The notes: generated by a model from the letters alone, not told the origin. DNA of 47,986 nt from an uncultured SAR86 cluster bacterium (GCA_902520495.1 CABYNW010000008.1:1-47986), one strand, 5' to 3'; shown: positions 8,202 to 17,590, counted from the first letter of the stretch. Program-made: numbers and translations.

Positions 8202-9698
8202 TTAAAAAAGTATTGGTGCCAGATAATAAGAGAACAAGGTTACAACCAATATTCCCACTAAATTTAGGAAAAATCCTGCCTTCATCATTGTAGCAATTGT
8301 AAATTTGCCAGAACCATAAACAATTGCATTAGGTGGTGTAGCTACAGGAAGCATAAATGCACAACTTGCAGCTATACAAACAGGTATTGTTAAAGAAACT
8401 GGTAACACTCCAATCGCTGTGGCTAATGCTCCAATTACTGGAAGAAAAGTGCTTGTCGTTGCAACATTGCTAGTCATTTCAGTCAAAAATATAATCATTG
8501 TTGCAATAGCTAAAATTAAAATTATTGGATGCACTAACTTTAGAACAGTTAACCCTTGTCCAATCCATAACCCAAGACCTGAGTTTGAAACCTGTGCCGC
8601 TAAAGATAAGCCTCCTCCAAATAATATTAGAAGACCCCATGGTAGCTTTGATGTTTTTTCCCACTGCATTAAATTTTGAGATTTATTTATTGATGAAGGA
8701 ATCATGAACAATAAAATAGCAATGATAATCGCTACTCCAGCATCTTCTAATCCAATACCAAAAGTTTCTCTAATAACTCTACTTGTCATCCAAGCTAGTA
8801 CAGCAAGTGAAAAGATAAATGTAATTTTTACTTCATCTTTATTCAAAGGTCCAAGATCAATAAGCATTTGATTTAACTTAGATTTTGTTTCTGATGTAGC
8901 TATAAAGTCCGTGGGAAATACCAATTTAGTTAAAATTACCCAAGCAGAAATTAACATAACTATTGCCACAGGAACGCCAAGCCTCATCCAGCTTAGAAAA
9001 TCTATTTCAATGTCATAAACCTCTTCCATGAAAGTAACAAATACAAGATTGGGAGCTGTTCCAATTATTGTTGACATGCCACCAATCGTTGCAGCATAAG
9101 CAATTCCTATCATGAGAGCAGTATCAAAATATTTCTTTTGCTGAATGGATATATTGGGTATTGTCGATGCAATTACTGTACATACAGCCAAACCTATTGG
9201 TAATAACATAAGTGTGGTAGAGGTGTTCATAACAAACATGCTTATAAGAGCAGCAACTAACATAAAGCCACCTATTAACTTTGGACCGCTTGAGCCGATA
9301 GCCACTATCATCTTTAAAGCCATCCTTTTATGAAGTCCAGAGCTCTCTATACCTAATGCCAGAATAAACCCTCCTAGAAATAAATATATATTTTTATTTG
9401 CGTAAGGATCAGCTGCTGATTGAAAATTACTAATATCTAATATTGGGAATAAAGCAAGAGGCAGTAAGGAAGTAACAGCAACTGGCAAGGCTTCGGTTGC
9501 CCACCAAATTGCCATTAAAACCAAAACAGCCAAAACAAACCAAGCTGATTTACTATCTACAGATTTAGTACCATTATCGAACTCCATGCCATCCAAACCA
9601 ATTAAGCTTGATGGTATAAAATTATAAATTCCGCAGAATATTATTAATGAAAATGCTATTAAACCTATGGAGAAGCCTTTATTTTTATATGCTGGCAT
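8202..9698 (-). CDS. DASS/SLC13 family sodium:anion symporter
   Basis: This 498-residue inner-membrane protein has about 11-12 hydrophobic segments and the two diagnostic Ser-Asn-Thr-like signatures of the divalent anion:Na+ symporter family. They are MNTSTTLMLLPIGLA in the N-terminal half and TEMTSNVATTSTFLPV in the C-terminal half. Other family strings are ATEALPVAVTSLLPLALFP, GGMSTIIGTAPN and LPVATPPNAIVYGSG. Family members import C4-dicarboxylates, citrate, sulfate or other anions with sodium; the substrate is not decidable here. It lies directly upstream of ggt, with adjoining stop and start, so the two are almost certainly co-expressed. Uptake of glutamate-derived or peptide-derived anions is a reasonable but unproven link. 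The start is the ATG at 9698, just after the upstream receptor's terminator. Confidence 0.92.
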   Translation of the reverse strand: MPAYKNKGFSIGLIAFSLIIFCGIYNFIPSSLIGLDGMEFDNGTKSVDSKSAWFVLAVLVLMAIWWATEALPVAVTSLLPLALFPILDISNFQSAADPYANKNIYLFLGGFILALGIESSGLHKRMALKMIVAIGSSGPKLIGGFMLVAALISMFVMNTSTTLMLLPIGLAVCTVIASTIPNISIQQKKYFDTALMIGIAYAATIGGMSTIIGTAPNLVFVTFMEEVYDIEIDFLSWMRLGVPVAIVMLISAWVILTKLVFPTDFIATSETKSKLNQMLIDLGPLNKDEVKITFIFSLAVLAWMTSRVIRETFGIGLEDAGVAIIIAILLFMIPSSINKSQNLMQWEKTSKLPWGLLILFGGGLSLAAQVSNSGLGLWIGQGLTVLKLVHPIILILAIATMIIFLTEMTSNVATTSTFLPVIGALATAIGVLPVSLTIPVCIAASCAFMLPVATPPNAIVYGSGKFTIATMMKAGFFLNLVGILVVTLFSYYLAPILF

Positions 9699-9721
9699 AT
9701 CTTATACTAATGTTTTTTCAT

Positions 9722-9750
9722 AAAAAAAGGGAGTTAATAACTCCCTTTTA
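9722..9750 (-). terminator. Rho-independent terminator of TonB receptor
   Basis: On the minus strand a hairpin with stem AAAGGGAG/CTCCCTTT (arms 9741-9748 and 9726-9733, 7-nt loop) is followed by a run of T. It starts 17 nt after the stop of the 972-residue receptor and separates it from the SLC13 transporter gene downstream. Confidence 0.9.
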
Positions 9751-9764
9751 TATTTATAGATTAA

Positions 9765-12683
9765 TTAAAACTTAACCTTAATATCAAGATAAAAGTTTCT
9801 ACCATAATCCTGATGAGCGTCTGCAAAGAAACCATAGAATCTATCAGCTAATGGCGCTCTTTCGTCTTCTAAGTTTTTCACTGCAAATTTAACTCTAGCT
9901 TTTTGATCACCAATATTAAACCAGTAATATACTGAAGCATTAATAGTGGTCATGCTAGGTATAACATATCTTGTTCCATCAGATCTAGTTTCACTAGATT
10001 GATAGAAATCACCTTTTCTAAGGCTTGATAATTGAACACCTAAATCTCCAACTCTGTAATTAAACTTGACGCTAGTTTTTTCAACATAGTTTCCATCTAA
10101 ACCAGCTAAATTACCAAAACCTGCGAAAGTAATATCAAATGGAATTAGTCCTGATGCTTGAGCATCAACCAACGCTTGATATGCATTTGTTGGTTTTTGA
10201 GTAAATTCTGTTGTTTCAGAGTGATTAATAGACATATTAAAATCACCAACATCTGTGGAGATATCATAGTAGATTCCTATATCTTGACCAGCAATAGATC
10301 TGGTTGCAGCGTTAGTATATTCATCAAATATACTTAAAGCTTCTCCAGCTGGACATATTCCTGCTGCAGTAAATTTAGCTATTTCTGCTGCAGAATATCC
10401 ACCATCATCTCTTAATATTGCTGGATTGCTATAACCATCACAATTTTCAGCACCGTAATTAATTCTAGCAACAAGATCAGCAACCATTGAATTAGTTCTT
10501 CCAAATAAAACAATAGTATTATCTTTTTCAATTCTCCAATCATCCCATGTGATTGTTAGGCCTTCAATATTGCTTGGCGTCCAAACAACACCCCATGAGG
10601 TATTATCAGATTCTTCAGGTAATAAATCTGGGTTACCTTGTCGATAACTTTGAATTTGGTATCTATCATCAAGAGGATCATTTGCTCCAACATACTCACC
10701 TACTGCATCATCAACGTTACCACTTCTAGTAACATAAAGTTGATTTGCCTGAATAAGGTTTGGAACTCTAAATGAAGTAGATTTTGAACCTCTTAACAAA
10801 ACATCATCGGTAAGTTCCCAACCTAAAGCTGCCTTCCATACAGTTGAAGATTTAGTATCATCTGGATCTTCGTGCCTCATAGCAACCTGAGCTTCCATTT
10901 TACTTGAAATAGGTAATATCATTTCAGCAAAAACTGAATTCGTAGATCTTTTTGCAGAAGTATCAACTGTTGGACTTGATCCAAGAACGTCTCCAACAAA
11001 TGGGAATCCTAATCCTGTCTCTGTTGATGTCCATTGAATAGTTCCATCAAGTCTTGGGTCTCTATCATCAGTATAAGATTCCTGACGATACTCAAAACCT
11101 ATCAACATTCCCACAGGACCTGCAGGCATATTAAATACTTCTGGGTTTGTCATCTTAAAATCAAATGAATTTAATTCACTTGTATCATTTCTAGAGACGT
11201 CAACAATTGCTTGAGATAAAGCAGTTTTAACATCTGCTGAAAAAATATTAATAGCACTTGATGTTGAATCATTCAAGCCAGCTTGTAATAAAGAATTTGA
11301 TAGTCTATTTTCAGTTAAGTCCTCTGAAATAGCTTTTGAATGCAAAACAGCAGTTTCCCAATCCCAGCCTGAATCAGTAGTTCCTCTAAAACCAAATAGA
11401 TATCTATATGTTTCTTTTTCTACATTTATTATTCTAGGTCCAATATCTGGTCTCCAATTATCAATTCTTACCTGTTTGTTTGATGAAGAGTTGTCAGCAG
11501 TCATGCCGATTTGATTCATCCAATAGTTATCAGGACCCACGCTTAAAAGAGCTGTAGAGAAATCACCTGCTGGCTCTTTATGACGCATATAGTCTGAATT
11601 ATATGAACCAATCTCAGCAAAAAACTCAGAACCGCCGTCTAACTCATGATTTACAAAAACAAATAAGTTACTTCTTTCTAGTTCGCCCCTGTAATCTCTG
11701 AACTGACCAGGATTAATATAATATTCACCATTAGCCATTGTAGTTGTATCTACTGCTAAACATGTGCCATATCCAGTATCTTTAGAATCTGATCTTGCGC
11801 ATCTTGGATCTCCAATTGGGATAATTTGAATTTCACCAGAGCTATCTGAATAATCAGTTCTTCCACGCATGTCTAATTGCGCCCATTTACCAGAATATAA
11901 ATTTCTAAATGATGCATCTCCTGCCCATAAAGAATCTGCAGGAATCCATTTTCTATGATCTGAGTCTCCCCATCTTGGGTCTTCAGCTGCAGCAATACCA
12001 TCTCTATCATAGAAGTCATACATAACAGATATATTAGTTTTACCACCATTCATATCTTTACCCCATTTAAGGGTTAGTCTGTCATCTACTGCACTAAAAT
12101 TATCATAACCTTGATTTCTTAAGGCTATTTCAAATCCATCATAATCAGTTTTTAAAACATTATTAACAACACCAGCAACTGCGTCTGCACCATAAATAGC
12201 TGAAGCACCATCTTTTAAAACTTCAACACGGTCTAGCCCATTAGTTGGAATTAAATTTGAATTAACACTCATTGTTGGAACATAGTCTCCACCAAGAAGT
12301 TCGGTTTGATAACCAGCATTATTAACTAATCTTCTGCCGTTAAGAAGAATCAAAGTATTACCTACACCCATGTTTCTTATATTATAAGCACCAACATCTC
12401 CCCTTGCGGAGTTCACGCCTCCTGAGTCAGACTCAGCTTCTGTAAAATAGTTAAGGCCTTGTTCGGTCATGTTTTCTAGTAATTCTGTACCGTCTTCAAC
12501 ACCTAAAATATCAATATCTTCAGATGAAATTACAGTAACAGGAAGAGCTCCTGTAATAGATGCGCCTTTAATCTGTGAACCTACTACTACAACCTCTTCT
12601 ACATTTTCTTCAGCACTTTCTTGAGCAAATACTGCAAAAGGCAATATAAACATCAAAGAAAGTAAATAATTTTTAATTTTCAT
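9765..12683 (-). CDS. TonB-dependent outer-membrane receptor (972 aa)
   Basis: This is a complete large TonB-dependent receptor. A signal peptide ends near FAVFAQ, and the TonB-box-like EEVVVVGSQI follows at about residues 29-38. The plug carries YNIRNMGVGNTLILLNGRR and DRVEVLKDGASAIYGADA. A long 22-strand-type barrel ends in the outer-membrane sorting pattern DIKVKF with a terminal Phe. Its size is at the upper end of the family and resembles the carbohydrate, peptide or oligomer receptors abundant in marine Gammaproteobacteria; the ligand is not deducible. It is monocistronic: its own promoter lies at 12719-12748, a strong GGGGGA Shine-Dalgarno lies 5-6 nt before the ATG, and a terminator closes it at 9722-9750. 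No TonB/ExbBD genes are in the window. Confidence 0.95.
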   Translation of the reverse strand: MKIKNYLLSLMFILPFAVFAQESAEENVEEVVVVGSQIKGASITGALPVTVISSEDIDILGVEDGTELLENMTEQGLNYFTEAESDSGGVNSARGDVGAYNIRNMGVGNTLILLNGRRLVNNAGYQTELLGGDYVPTMSVNSNLIPTNGLDRVEVLKDGASAIYGADAVAGVVNNVLKTDYDGFEIALRNQGYDNFSAVDDRLTLKWGKDMNGGKTNISVMYDFYDRDGIAAAEDPRWGDSDHRKWIPADSLWAGDASFRNLYSGKWAQLDMRGRTDYSDSSGEIQIIPIGDPRCARSDSKDTGYGTCLAVDTTTMANGEYYINPGQFRDYRGELERSNLFVFVNHELDGGSEFFAEIGSYNSDYMRHKEPAGDFSTALLSVGPDNYWMNQIGMTADNSSSNKQVRIDNWRPDIGPRIINVEKETYRYLFGFRGTTDSGWDWETAVLHSKAISEDLTENRLSNSLLQAGLNDSTSSAINIFSADVKTALSQAIVDVSRNDTSELNSFDFKMTNPEVFNMPAGPVGMLIGFEYRQESYTDDRDPRLDGTIQWTSTETGLGFPFVGDVLGSSPTVDTSAKRSTNSVFAEMILPISSKMEAQVAMRHEDPDDTKSSTVWKAALGWELTDDVLLRGSKSTSFRVPNLIQANQLYVTRSGNVDDAVGEYVGANDPLDDRYQIQSYRQGNPDLLPEESDNTSWGVVWTPSNIEGLTITWDDWRIEKDNTIVLFGRTNSMVADLVARINYGAENCDGYSNPAILRDDGGYSAAEIAKFTAAGICPAGEALSIFDEYTNAATRSIAGQDIGIYYDISTDVGDFNMSINHSETTEFTQKPTNAYQALVDAQASGLIPFDITFAGFGNLAGLDGNYVEKTSVKFNYRVGDLGVQLSSLRKGDFYQSSETRSDGTRYVIPSMTTINASVYYWFNIGDQKARVKFAVKNLEDERAPLADRFYGFFADAHQDYGRNFYLDIKVKF

Positions 12684-12718
12684 ATGTATCCCCCAAATGA
12701 AATGTTTAAACTGAAGAT

Positions 12719-12748
12719 ATTATAGGCGTTTGATAGATAATATGTCCA
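12719..12748 (-). promoter_or_regulatory. Sigma70-type promoter of TonB receptor
   Basis: On the minus strand, TGGACA (12743-12748) is separated by 18 nt from a perfect TATAAT (12719-12724). The predicted start leaves a leader of about 28 nt with a GGGGGA ribosome-binding site. It lies between the gltX stop and the receptor start, so the receptor need not depend on gltX transcription. Confidence 0.7.
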
Positions 12749-12787
12749 ATCTAGTGATCTAAATAAATATACAAGAAATATATAGAA

Positions 12788-14179
12788 TTAACTTCCAATG
12801 AAGTTAATAAGTTCTTCAATTCTTTTGATAGACAGATCTTTACCTAAAATACATAAGGTAAAACCTAATGAAGGAGATTTTGTTGACCCAGTTAATGCTA
12901 TTCTAATGGGTTGATTTACTTTTGGAACGGGTAAATTATTATCGGTTTGATAAGTTTTCAATATCCTATCTATGCTATCTACATCCCAGTCCTCTAAATT
13001 TAGAAGTAATTCTTTAATATCAATAAGAATGTTATTATCAGATAAGAATTTATCAATAGCCCTATTGTCATACGATTTAATATTTTTGTAATAAGGTTCC
13101 AAAGATTTAGCTATTCCTTTCAATGTATTGTCTGACGAACGCATTGCATTTATCAATAAATCGACATAGCGATGATTTTCTATATCGATATCGTTTTTTA
13201 AAAGAAAAGGTCTTAAATGCGATTTAAATTCATCTAGAGATAAATTTGCCAGATGTTGAGAATTTGCCCAATCAAGTTTAGTTATATCAAAAATCGCACC
13301 AGCTTTTTGAACTTCTTTTATATTAAAATCTTTTATTAAATCATCTAAATAAAAGATCTCATTATCTCCCTTCGACCAACCCAATCTAGCAAGTGTATTG
13401 ATGATTGCTGAATCTAAGTACCCTTCCTCACGATATTCTTCAAGGCTGGTTGCAGCGTGTCTTTTTGATAGTCTTTTTTTATCTGTACCTAAAACTAGGG
13501 GAAGATGGGCATATTCAAGCTGGGGATAACCTAATGCATTTTGTATATGAATTTGTCTTGGAGTATTGCTAATATGATCTTCGCCTCTAATTACTGAAGT
13601 TACTCCTTGTTCAAAATCGTCAACTACATTACAAAGATGATAGGTTGGACTTCCATCGCTTCTTAATAAAATAAGGTCATCAAGCTCACTATTTTTAAAA
13701 ATAATTTCGCCTCTAATAATATCGTTTACCACAATGTCACCATCTTCTGGTGTAGCTAATCTTAAAACAGTTTTTTCAGATTGCTCTAATCCAAGATTTC
13801 TACTTCTTCCGTCATACATTGGCTTTTTCCCGGAAGCTATTTGTTCTTTTCTCATTTCGTCTAATGTTTCAGGAGAACAATCGCACCAATATGCCTTACC
13901 AGATTCAATTAACTGCTTGCTTGCTTTAATATATATTTCATTTCTTTCTGATTGATTGATTGGTTTTTTGTCCGGATTAAGCCCAATTGAAGAAAGATTA
14001 TCTAGTATATTTTTTTCGAATTCTTTACTAGAGCGTTCTTTGTCTGTGTCTTCTATTCTAATGAGAAAGAGTCCATCATTCTGTTTTGCATAAACATAAT
14101 TAAAGAGTGCTGTTCTTACACCACCTATATGCAAAGTACCTGTAGGACTTGGAGCAAATCTCGTAACAATCTTTTTCAT
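12788..14179 (-). CDS. gltX: Glutamyl-tRNA synthetase
   Basis: GltX charges tRNA-Glu with glutamate. The class I signature HIGG appears at 17-20 inside FAPSPTGTLHIGG, and the KMSKS equivalent is KKRLSKRHA at about 234-242. A Cys pair (YWCDC, 98-101 region) and HLPLVLG are also present. I set the start at the ATG at 14179, giving 463 residues, close to the usual length. It overlaps the dnaQ stop by one base (TAATG), begins at the conserved N-terminus, and has GGAG at the right distance; that GGAG belongs to the alternative upstream ATG at 14194. The C-terminal half is the helical anticodon-binding cage. It is translationally coupled to dnaQ. Confidence 0.97.
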   Translation of the reverse strand: MKKIVTRFAPSPTGTLHIGGVRTALFNYVYAKQNDGLFLIRIEDTDKERSSKEFEKNILDNLSSIGLNPDKKPINQSERNEIYIKASKQLIESGKAYWCDCSPETLDEMRKEQIASGKKPMYDGRSRNLGLEQSEKTVLRLATPEDGDIVVNDIIRGEIIFKNSELDDLILLRSDGSPTYHLCNVVDDFEQGVTSVIRGEDHISNTPRQIHIQNALGYPQLEYAHLPLVLGTDKKRLSKRHAATSLEEYREEGYLDSAIINTLARLGWSKGDNEIFYLDDLIKDFNIKEVQKAGAIFDITKLDWANSQHLANLSLDEFKSHLRPFLLKNDIDIENHRYVDLLINAMRSSDNTLKGIAKSLEPYYKNIKSYDNRAIDKFLSDNNILIDIKELLLNLEDWDVDSIDRILKTYQTDNNLPVPKVNQPIRIALTGSTKSPSLGFTLCILGKDLSIKRIEELINFIGS

Positions 14180-14895
14180 TAAAATTTTCTCCAAATAGCC
14201 TCGTTTTTATTTTTCTTTTCCATCTCAGAAAGTTTTGTTTCATGAGCATTTATATCTGTTTTAGTGGTAATAACTTTTTTTATACTTTTTAGCAGTTGAT
14301 CATCAACATCTGTATTTTTTATTTTTTTTGAGTTATCAGAATTACCGTTTGTTATAAATTCAAATTTACTTTGTCCTCCCGTGAGATGAAGATAGATATC
14401 TGCAAGAATATTGGCATCTTTTAGGCCTCCATGAAGCTCTCTATCATAGCCTTTAATATCAAATCTTTTAATTAGGGCATCAAGTGAATTTCTTTGGCCT
14501 GGAAACATATCTTTTGCCATTTGTAATGAGTCTTCAATGGTACAAATTTCTTCTAGCTTAGGCATTGTCGATGAGGTTAGTTTGAGTTCATTGTTTAAAA
14601 AACCAACATCAAACTGAGCGTTGTGAATAACAAGAGTTGCGCCATCCACAAATTCTATAAACTCTTCAGCAATATCTTCGAAGAGAGGCTGGTCATTTAA
14701 ATCTTCATTGGTAATTCCATGAACTTGGGTTGCCTCTTCATCAATAAGCCTCATAGGATTTAAATAAGTATGAAAATGTTCGTCTGATTTTTTTCTATTA
14801 TTTAAAAGAACAGCTCCAATCTCTATAACTCTGTGACCTGCCTTTACTTCAAGACCAGTTGTTTCAGTATCAAGTACTATGTATTTTTTTGCCAT
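14179..14895 (-). CDS. dnaQ: DNA polymerase III epsilon subunit (3'-5' proofreading exonuclease)
   Basis: Epsilon proofreads for the replicative polymerase. The three exonuclease motifs are intact: Exo I LDTETTG with Asp-9 and Glu-11, Exo II HNAQFDVGFL with Asp-96, and Exo III-epsilon with His-155 and Asp-160 in LHGGLKDAN. Immediately after the fold lies TGGQSKFEF (172-180). It aligns with the clamp-binding hexapeptide of E. coli epsilon, suggesting that beta-clamp contact is kept. The remaining approximately 58 charged residues would be the flexible tail that binds polymerase alpha. At 238 residues the length is normal. It follows rnhA by 16 nt on the same strand, a neighbourhood conserved in Gammaproteobacteria, although in E. 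coli the two genes are divergent. Confidence 0.96.
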   Translation of the reverse strand: MAKKYIVLDTETTGLEVKAGHRVIEIGAVLLNNRKKSDEHFHTYLNPMRLIDEEATQVHGITNEDLNDQPLFEDIAEEFIEFVDGATLVIHNAQFDVGFLNNELKLTSSTMPKLEEICTIEDSLQMAKDMFPGQRNSLDALIKRFDIKGYDRELHGGLKDANILADIYLHLTGGQSKFEFITNGNSDNSKKIKNTDVDDQLLKSIKKVITTKTDINAHETKLSEMEKKNKNEAIWRKF

Positions 14896-14911
14896 ATATA
14901 AATTTATACTT

Positions 14912-15343
14912 TTATAAGTTATCTATTCCTTTATTTGCAAGAGCGTCTGCTATTTCGTTCTTCTCATGACCAGAATGCCCTTTTACCCAATGCCATTTTA
15001 CATTATGTTTTGAAACATATTTATCAAGCTCAATCCACAAGTCTTTATTTTTAACATCTTTTTTGGATGCATTTTTCCAATTATTTTTTTTCCAGTTTTC
15101 TATCCAGATTGTTATTCCTTGCATTACATATTTAGAATCTGTTGTTAAATTTACAATACAGGTCTCTTTAAGCGCTCTAAGACCTTCAATGGCAGCTTTT
15201 AATTCCATTTTATTATTTGTTGTATTTTTTACCCCTCCAAAATATTCTTTTGATATGCCCCCATGCTCAATAAGAACTCCCCATCCTCCATCACCTGGAT
15301 TTCCTCTACATGCGCCGTCTGTATAAATATTTACTGTTTTCAT
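14912..15343 (-). CDS. rnhA: Ribonuclease HI
   Basis: RNase HI removes RNA from RNA-DNA hybrids such as R-loops and primers. All catalytic residues are present: Asp-9 ([12 protein letters not shown]), Glu-47 (NKMELKAA), Asp-69 (LTTDSKYV), His-123 (VKGHSGH) and Asp-133 (IADALA). The basic protrusion [11 protein letters not shown] and the full 143-residue length match the E. coli-type enzyme. Its start codon is only 22 bp from the divergent gloB start, and the gap has no Shine-Dalgarno on this strand. The promoter must therefore lie partly within gloB. dnaQ and gltX follow on the same strand with tiny gaps, suggesting an rnhA-dnaQ-gltX operon. Confidence 0.97.
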   Translation of the reverse strand: MKTVNIYTDGACRGNPGDGGWGVLIEHGGISKEYFGGVKNTTNNKMELKAAIEGLRALKETCIVNLTTDSKYVMQGITIWIENWKKNNWKNASKKDVKNKDLWIELDKYVSKHNVKWHWVKGHSGHEKNEIADALANKGIDNL

Positions 15344-15353
15344 AAAATTAAAT

Positions 15354-15359
15354 TAAAAT
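15354..15359 (+). promoter_or_regulatory. Candidate -10 hexamer for leaderless gloB mRNA
   Basis: TAAAAT (5 of 6 to TATAAT) is followed by exactly 6 nt and then the gloB ATG, so transcription would start at or next to the A of the ATG. No convincing -35 is seen at 16-18 nt, where the sequence is near TTTACT/TTACTG, so confidence is modest. Confidence 0.4.
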
Positions 15360-15365
15360 TTGCAT

Positions 15366-16130
15366 ATGTTAAGCGTAGAACCAATAAAAGCATTTGAAGA
15401 TAATTATATTTGGTTAGTAACAACTAATGAAGGGTCAATAGTGGTTGATCCTGGGGAATCATCGAAAATAATAAAACTTATTGATGAAAATAAGATAAAT
15501 CTTAAAGGAATATTCGTTACTCATCATCATTATGATCATACCAATGGGCTAAAAGATCTTTCAAGAAAATTAAATATAGATATTTATGGTCCCTGCAATA
15601 ATATAAATGAAATAAATAAAAGGGTTAAAAATTCTGATCATATTTCTATCTTAGGTATAGACTTTAAAATTATTGAAGTTCCTGGTCACACATTAGACCA
15701 TATTGCTTTTTATTCTTTTAACGATGGTGAGCCGATTCTTTTTTGTGGTGATACACTCTTTGCAGGAGGGTGTGGTCGAATATTTGAGGGCACATATGAG
15801 CAAATGTTTGAGAGTTTAAATAAACTATCATCCCTGCCTAAGAACACTAAAATCTATTGTGGCCATGAATACACTCTATCAAATTTAAAATTTGCGATTG
15901 AAGTTGACTCTAGCAATAAAGATTTAATAAAGGAATATGAACAAATCAAAAAATTAAGGAATATTGATTGTCCTTCTCTTCCATCTACATTGGATCGAGA
16001 GCTCAAAGTAAACCCATTCCTAAGATACGATAATTACTCAATTAAAAATAAAATTAAAAAGGAATTTGGTATATCTGGTAATGGCCTAGATATTTTTACA
16101 GCACTAAGGAAATGGAAAGACAGTTTTTAA
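15366..16130 (+). CDS. gloB: Hydroxyacylglutathione hydrolase (glyoxalase II)
   Basis: Glyoxalase II hydrolyses S-lactoylglutathione to lactate and glutathione, completing methylglyoxal detoxification. The metallo-beta-lactamase-fold motif THHHYDH occurs at 52-58, followed by the metal ligands in VPGHTLDH and FCGDTLF and a later YCGHEYT. The C-terminal glutathione-binding tail ALRKWKD is present. I start at the ATG at 15366 (MLSVEPIKAF, 254 residues); a TTG two codons upstream is in frame but unneeded. No Shine-Dalgarno exists, and a TAAAAT hexamer ends 6 nt before the ATG, so the message may be leaderless. The next gene, mltD, overlaps its end by 19 nt. Confidence 0.96.
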   Translation: MLSVEPIKAFEDNYIWLVTTNEGSIVVDPGESSKIIKLIDENKINLKGIFVTHHHYDHTNGLKDLSRKLNIDIYGPCNNINEINKRVKNSDHISILGIDFKIIEVPGHTLDHIAFYSFNDGEPILFCGDTLFAGGCGRIFEGTYEQMFESLNKLSSLPKNTKIYCGHEYTLSNLKFAIEVDSSNKDLIKEYEQIKKLRNIDCPSLPSTLDRELKVNPFLRYDNYSIKNKIKKEFGISGNGLDIFTALRKWKDSF

Positions 16131-17590
16131 TAATAAATTTTGTATTAATTTTTATTGTTGGTTGCCAACAAATTGAGATTGTTGAAAAAATAGATAATAA
16201 CTCTATTGAATCTAACCAAAACAAAAATTTTACAAAATCTGAAAATGTAATAATCGAATATGAAAATATTTGGGATTACATTTTTAATAAAAATTTAAAA
16301 AATAACAATTTAGTTATTAATGATCAGGTTCTTTTTTATATGAACATGCATCTAAAAGATGTTGATAAGTTTAAAGAATATCTTAATGATTCATATTATT
16401 TTATTTTTTATGTAATAAGTGAGCTAGAAAAAGAAAACCTCCCACTTGAGTTAGCTTTAGTTCCTTATATAGAGAGCAACTATGATCCATTTTCAATATC
16501 TTCTTCTGGTGCTGTTGGTATGTGGCAATTTATGCCAAGAACGGGAAGATTATATGAACTTAATAAAACATGGTGGAATGAGGATAGACATGATCCCTAT
16601 AGATCTACAGAAGCTGCTGTAGGATATTTAAAATATTTATATGATAGATTTAATAAAGATATCTATTTAACCCTTGCTGCTTATAATGCTGGCCCAACAT
16701 TACTGGATAGAAGAATAAATCAAAACAAAAGACGCGGTCTTGAAACAGATTTCTTTTCTCTTAATTTACCCACGCAAACAAAAGAATATGTACCAAAGTA
16801 TGTAGCATTAAAAGAGTTGGTATTTAATTCAAGCCAGTATGAAATATCTCTTCCAGACATACCTAATTTACCTGTTGTTAAAAAAATAACTATACCTGGT
16901 CAGGTTGAGGTTATTACATTAAGTGAATTTCTAGATATAAAACCAGAGCTCTTATATAAATTAAATGCTGGATATACAAAATGGGCATCTGCTCCTGAAG
17001 ACCAGAGCATTTTCTATATTCCAGTTGAAAAATATTATCTGTTTGAAAACGAAGACAATCCTTTTAAAGATTCCAATCAAATAAATTGGATTTCACATGT
17101 TGTTGAGTCAGGTGATAGTTTATGGGCGTTAGCATCAAAATATGATACTGAGGTAAAAATTATTAAGCAGATAAACTATTTAAATAATGACATATTAGCT
17201 ATTGGCTCAACTCTTCTAATACCTCTGAGTAAAACCAAAACAAATAATTTTATTCCCTATGAAATGCATATAGTTTCTGAGGGAGATACATTGTGGGACC
17301 TTGCTAGAAAATATAATCTTGAAGTATCTGATTTAGCTATGATGAATTCAATAAATGAAAATTCGTTTCTACAACTAGGGCAGCAGCTCACAATTGGTAA
17401 TAAAAATATTCATAGGAATATAGAATCAAAAAAGAGAACTATCCTTTACTCGATCAAACAAGGTGATAATTTATATAAAATATCAGAACTTTTTGATGTA
17501 ACAATTAAAAGTATAAAAGAAATTAATAATTTTGAAGATGATGCATTAATGCCAGGTCAAATAATAAAAATAGCTATTAGAGCGTTTTAA
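16112..17590 (+). CDS. mltD: Membrane-bound lytic murein transglycosylase D
   Basis: MltD cleaves peptidoglycan glycan strands to 1,6-anhydro products at the inner face of the outer membrane. The 492 residues open with a lipoprotein signal (LIINFVLIFIVGC, lipidated Cys-18). An SLT domain follows with the catalytic Glu-121 in PYIESNYDPFSIS, then GAVGMWQFMPRTGR and LAAYNAGP. Three LysM repeats occupy about 328-370, 384-427 and 444-487, each with the GDxLWxLA/GDNLYKIS-type core that binds peptidoglycan. The start overlaps gloB by 19 nt, keeping the gloB-mltD neighbourhood known from E. coli. Its TAA and the convergent oppC-like stop share the palindrome TTAA at 17587-17590. Confidence 0.95.
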   Translation: MERQFLIINFVLIFIVGCQQIEIVEKIDNNSIESNQNKNFTKSENVIIEYENIWDYIFNKNLKNNNLVINDQVLFYMNMHLKDVDKFKEYLNDSYYFIFYVISELEKENLPLELALVPYIESNYDPFSISSSGAVGMWQFMPRTGRLYELNKTWWNEDRHDPYRSTEAAVGYLKYLYDRFNKDIYLTLAAYNAGPTLLDRRINQNKRRGLETDFFSLNLPTQTKEYVPKYVALKELVFNSSQYEISLPDIPNLPVVKKITIPGQVEVITLSEFLDIKPELLYKLNAGYTKWASAPEDQSIFYIPVEKYYLFENEDNPFKDSNQINWISHVVESGDSLWALASKYDTEVKIIKQINYLNNDILAIGSTLLIPLSKTKTNNFIPYEMHIVSEGDTLWDLARKYNLEVSDLAMMNSINENSFLQLGQQLTIGNKNIHRNIESKKRTILYSIKQGDNLYKISELFDVTIKSIKEINNFEDDALMPGQIIKIAIRAF

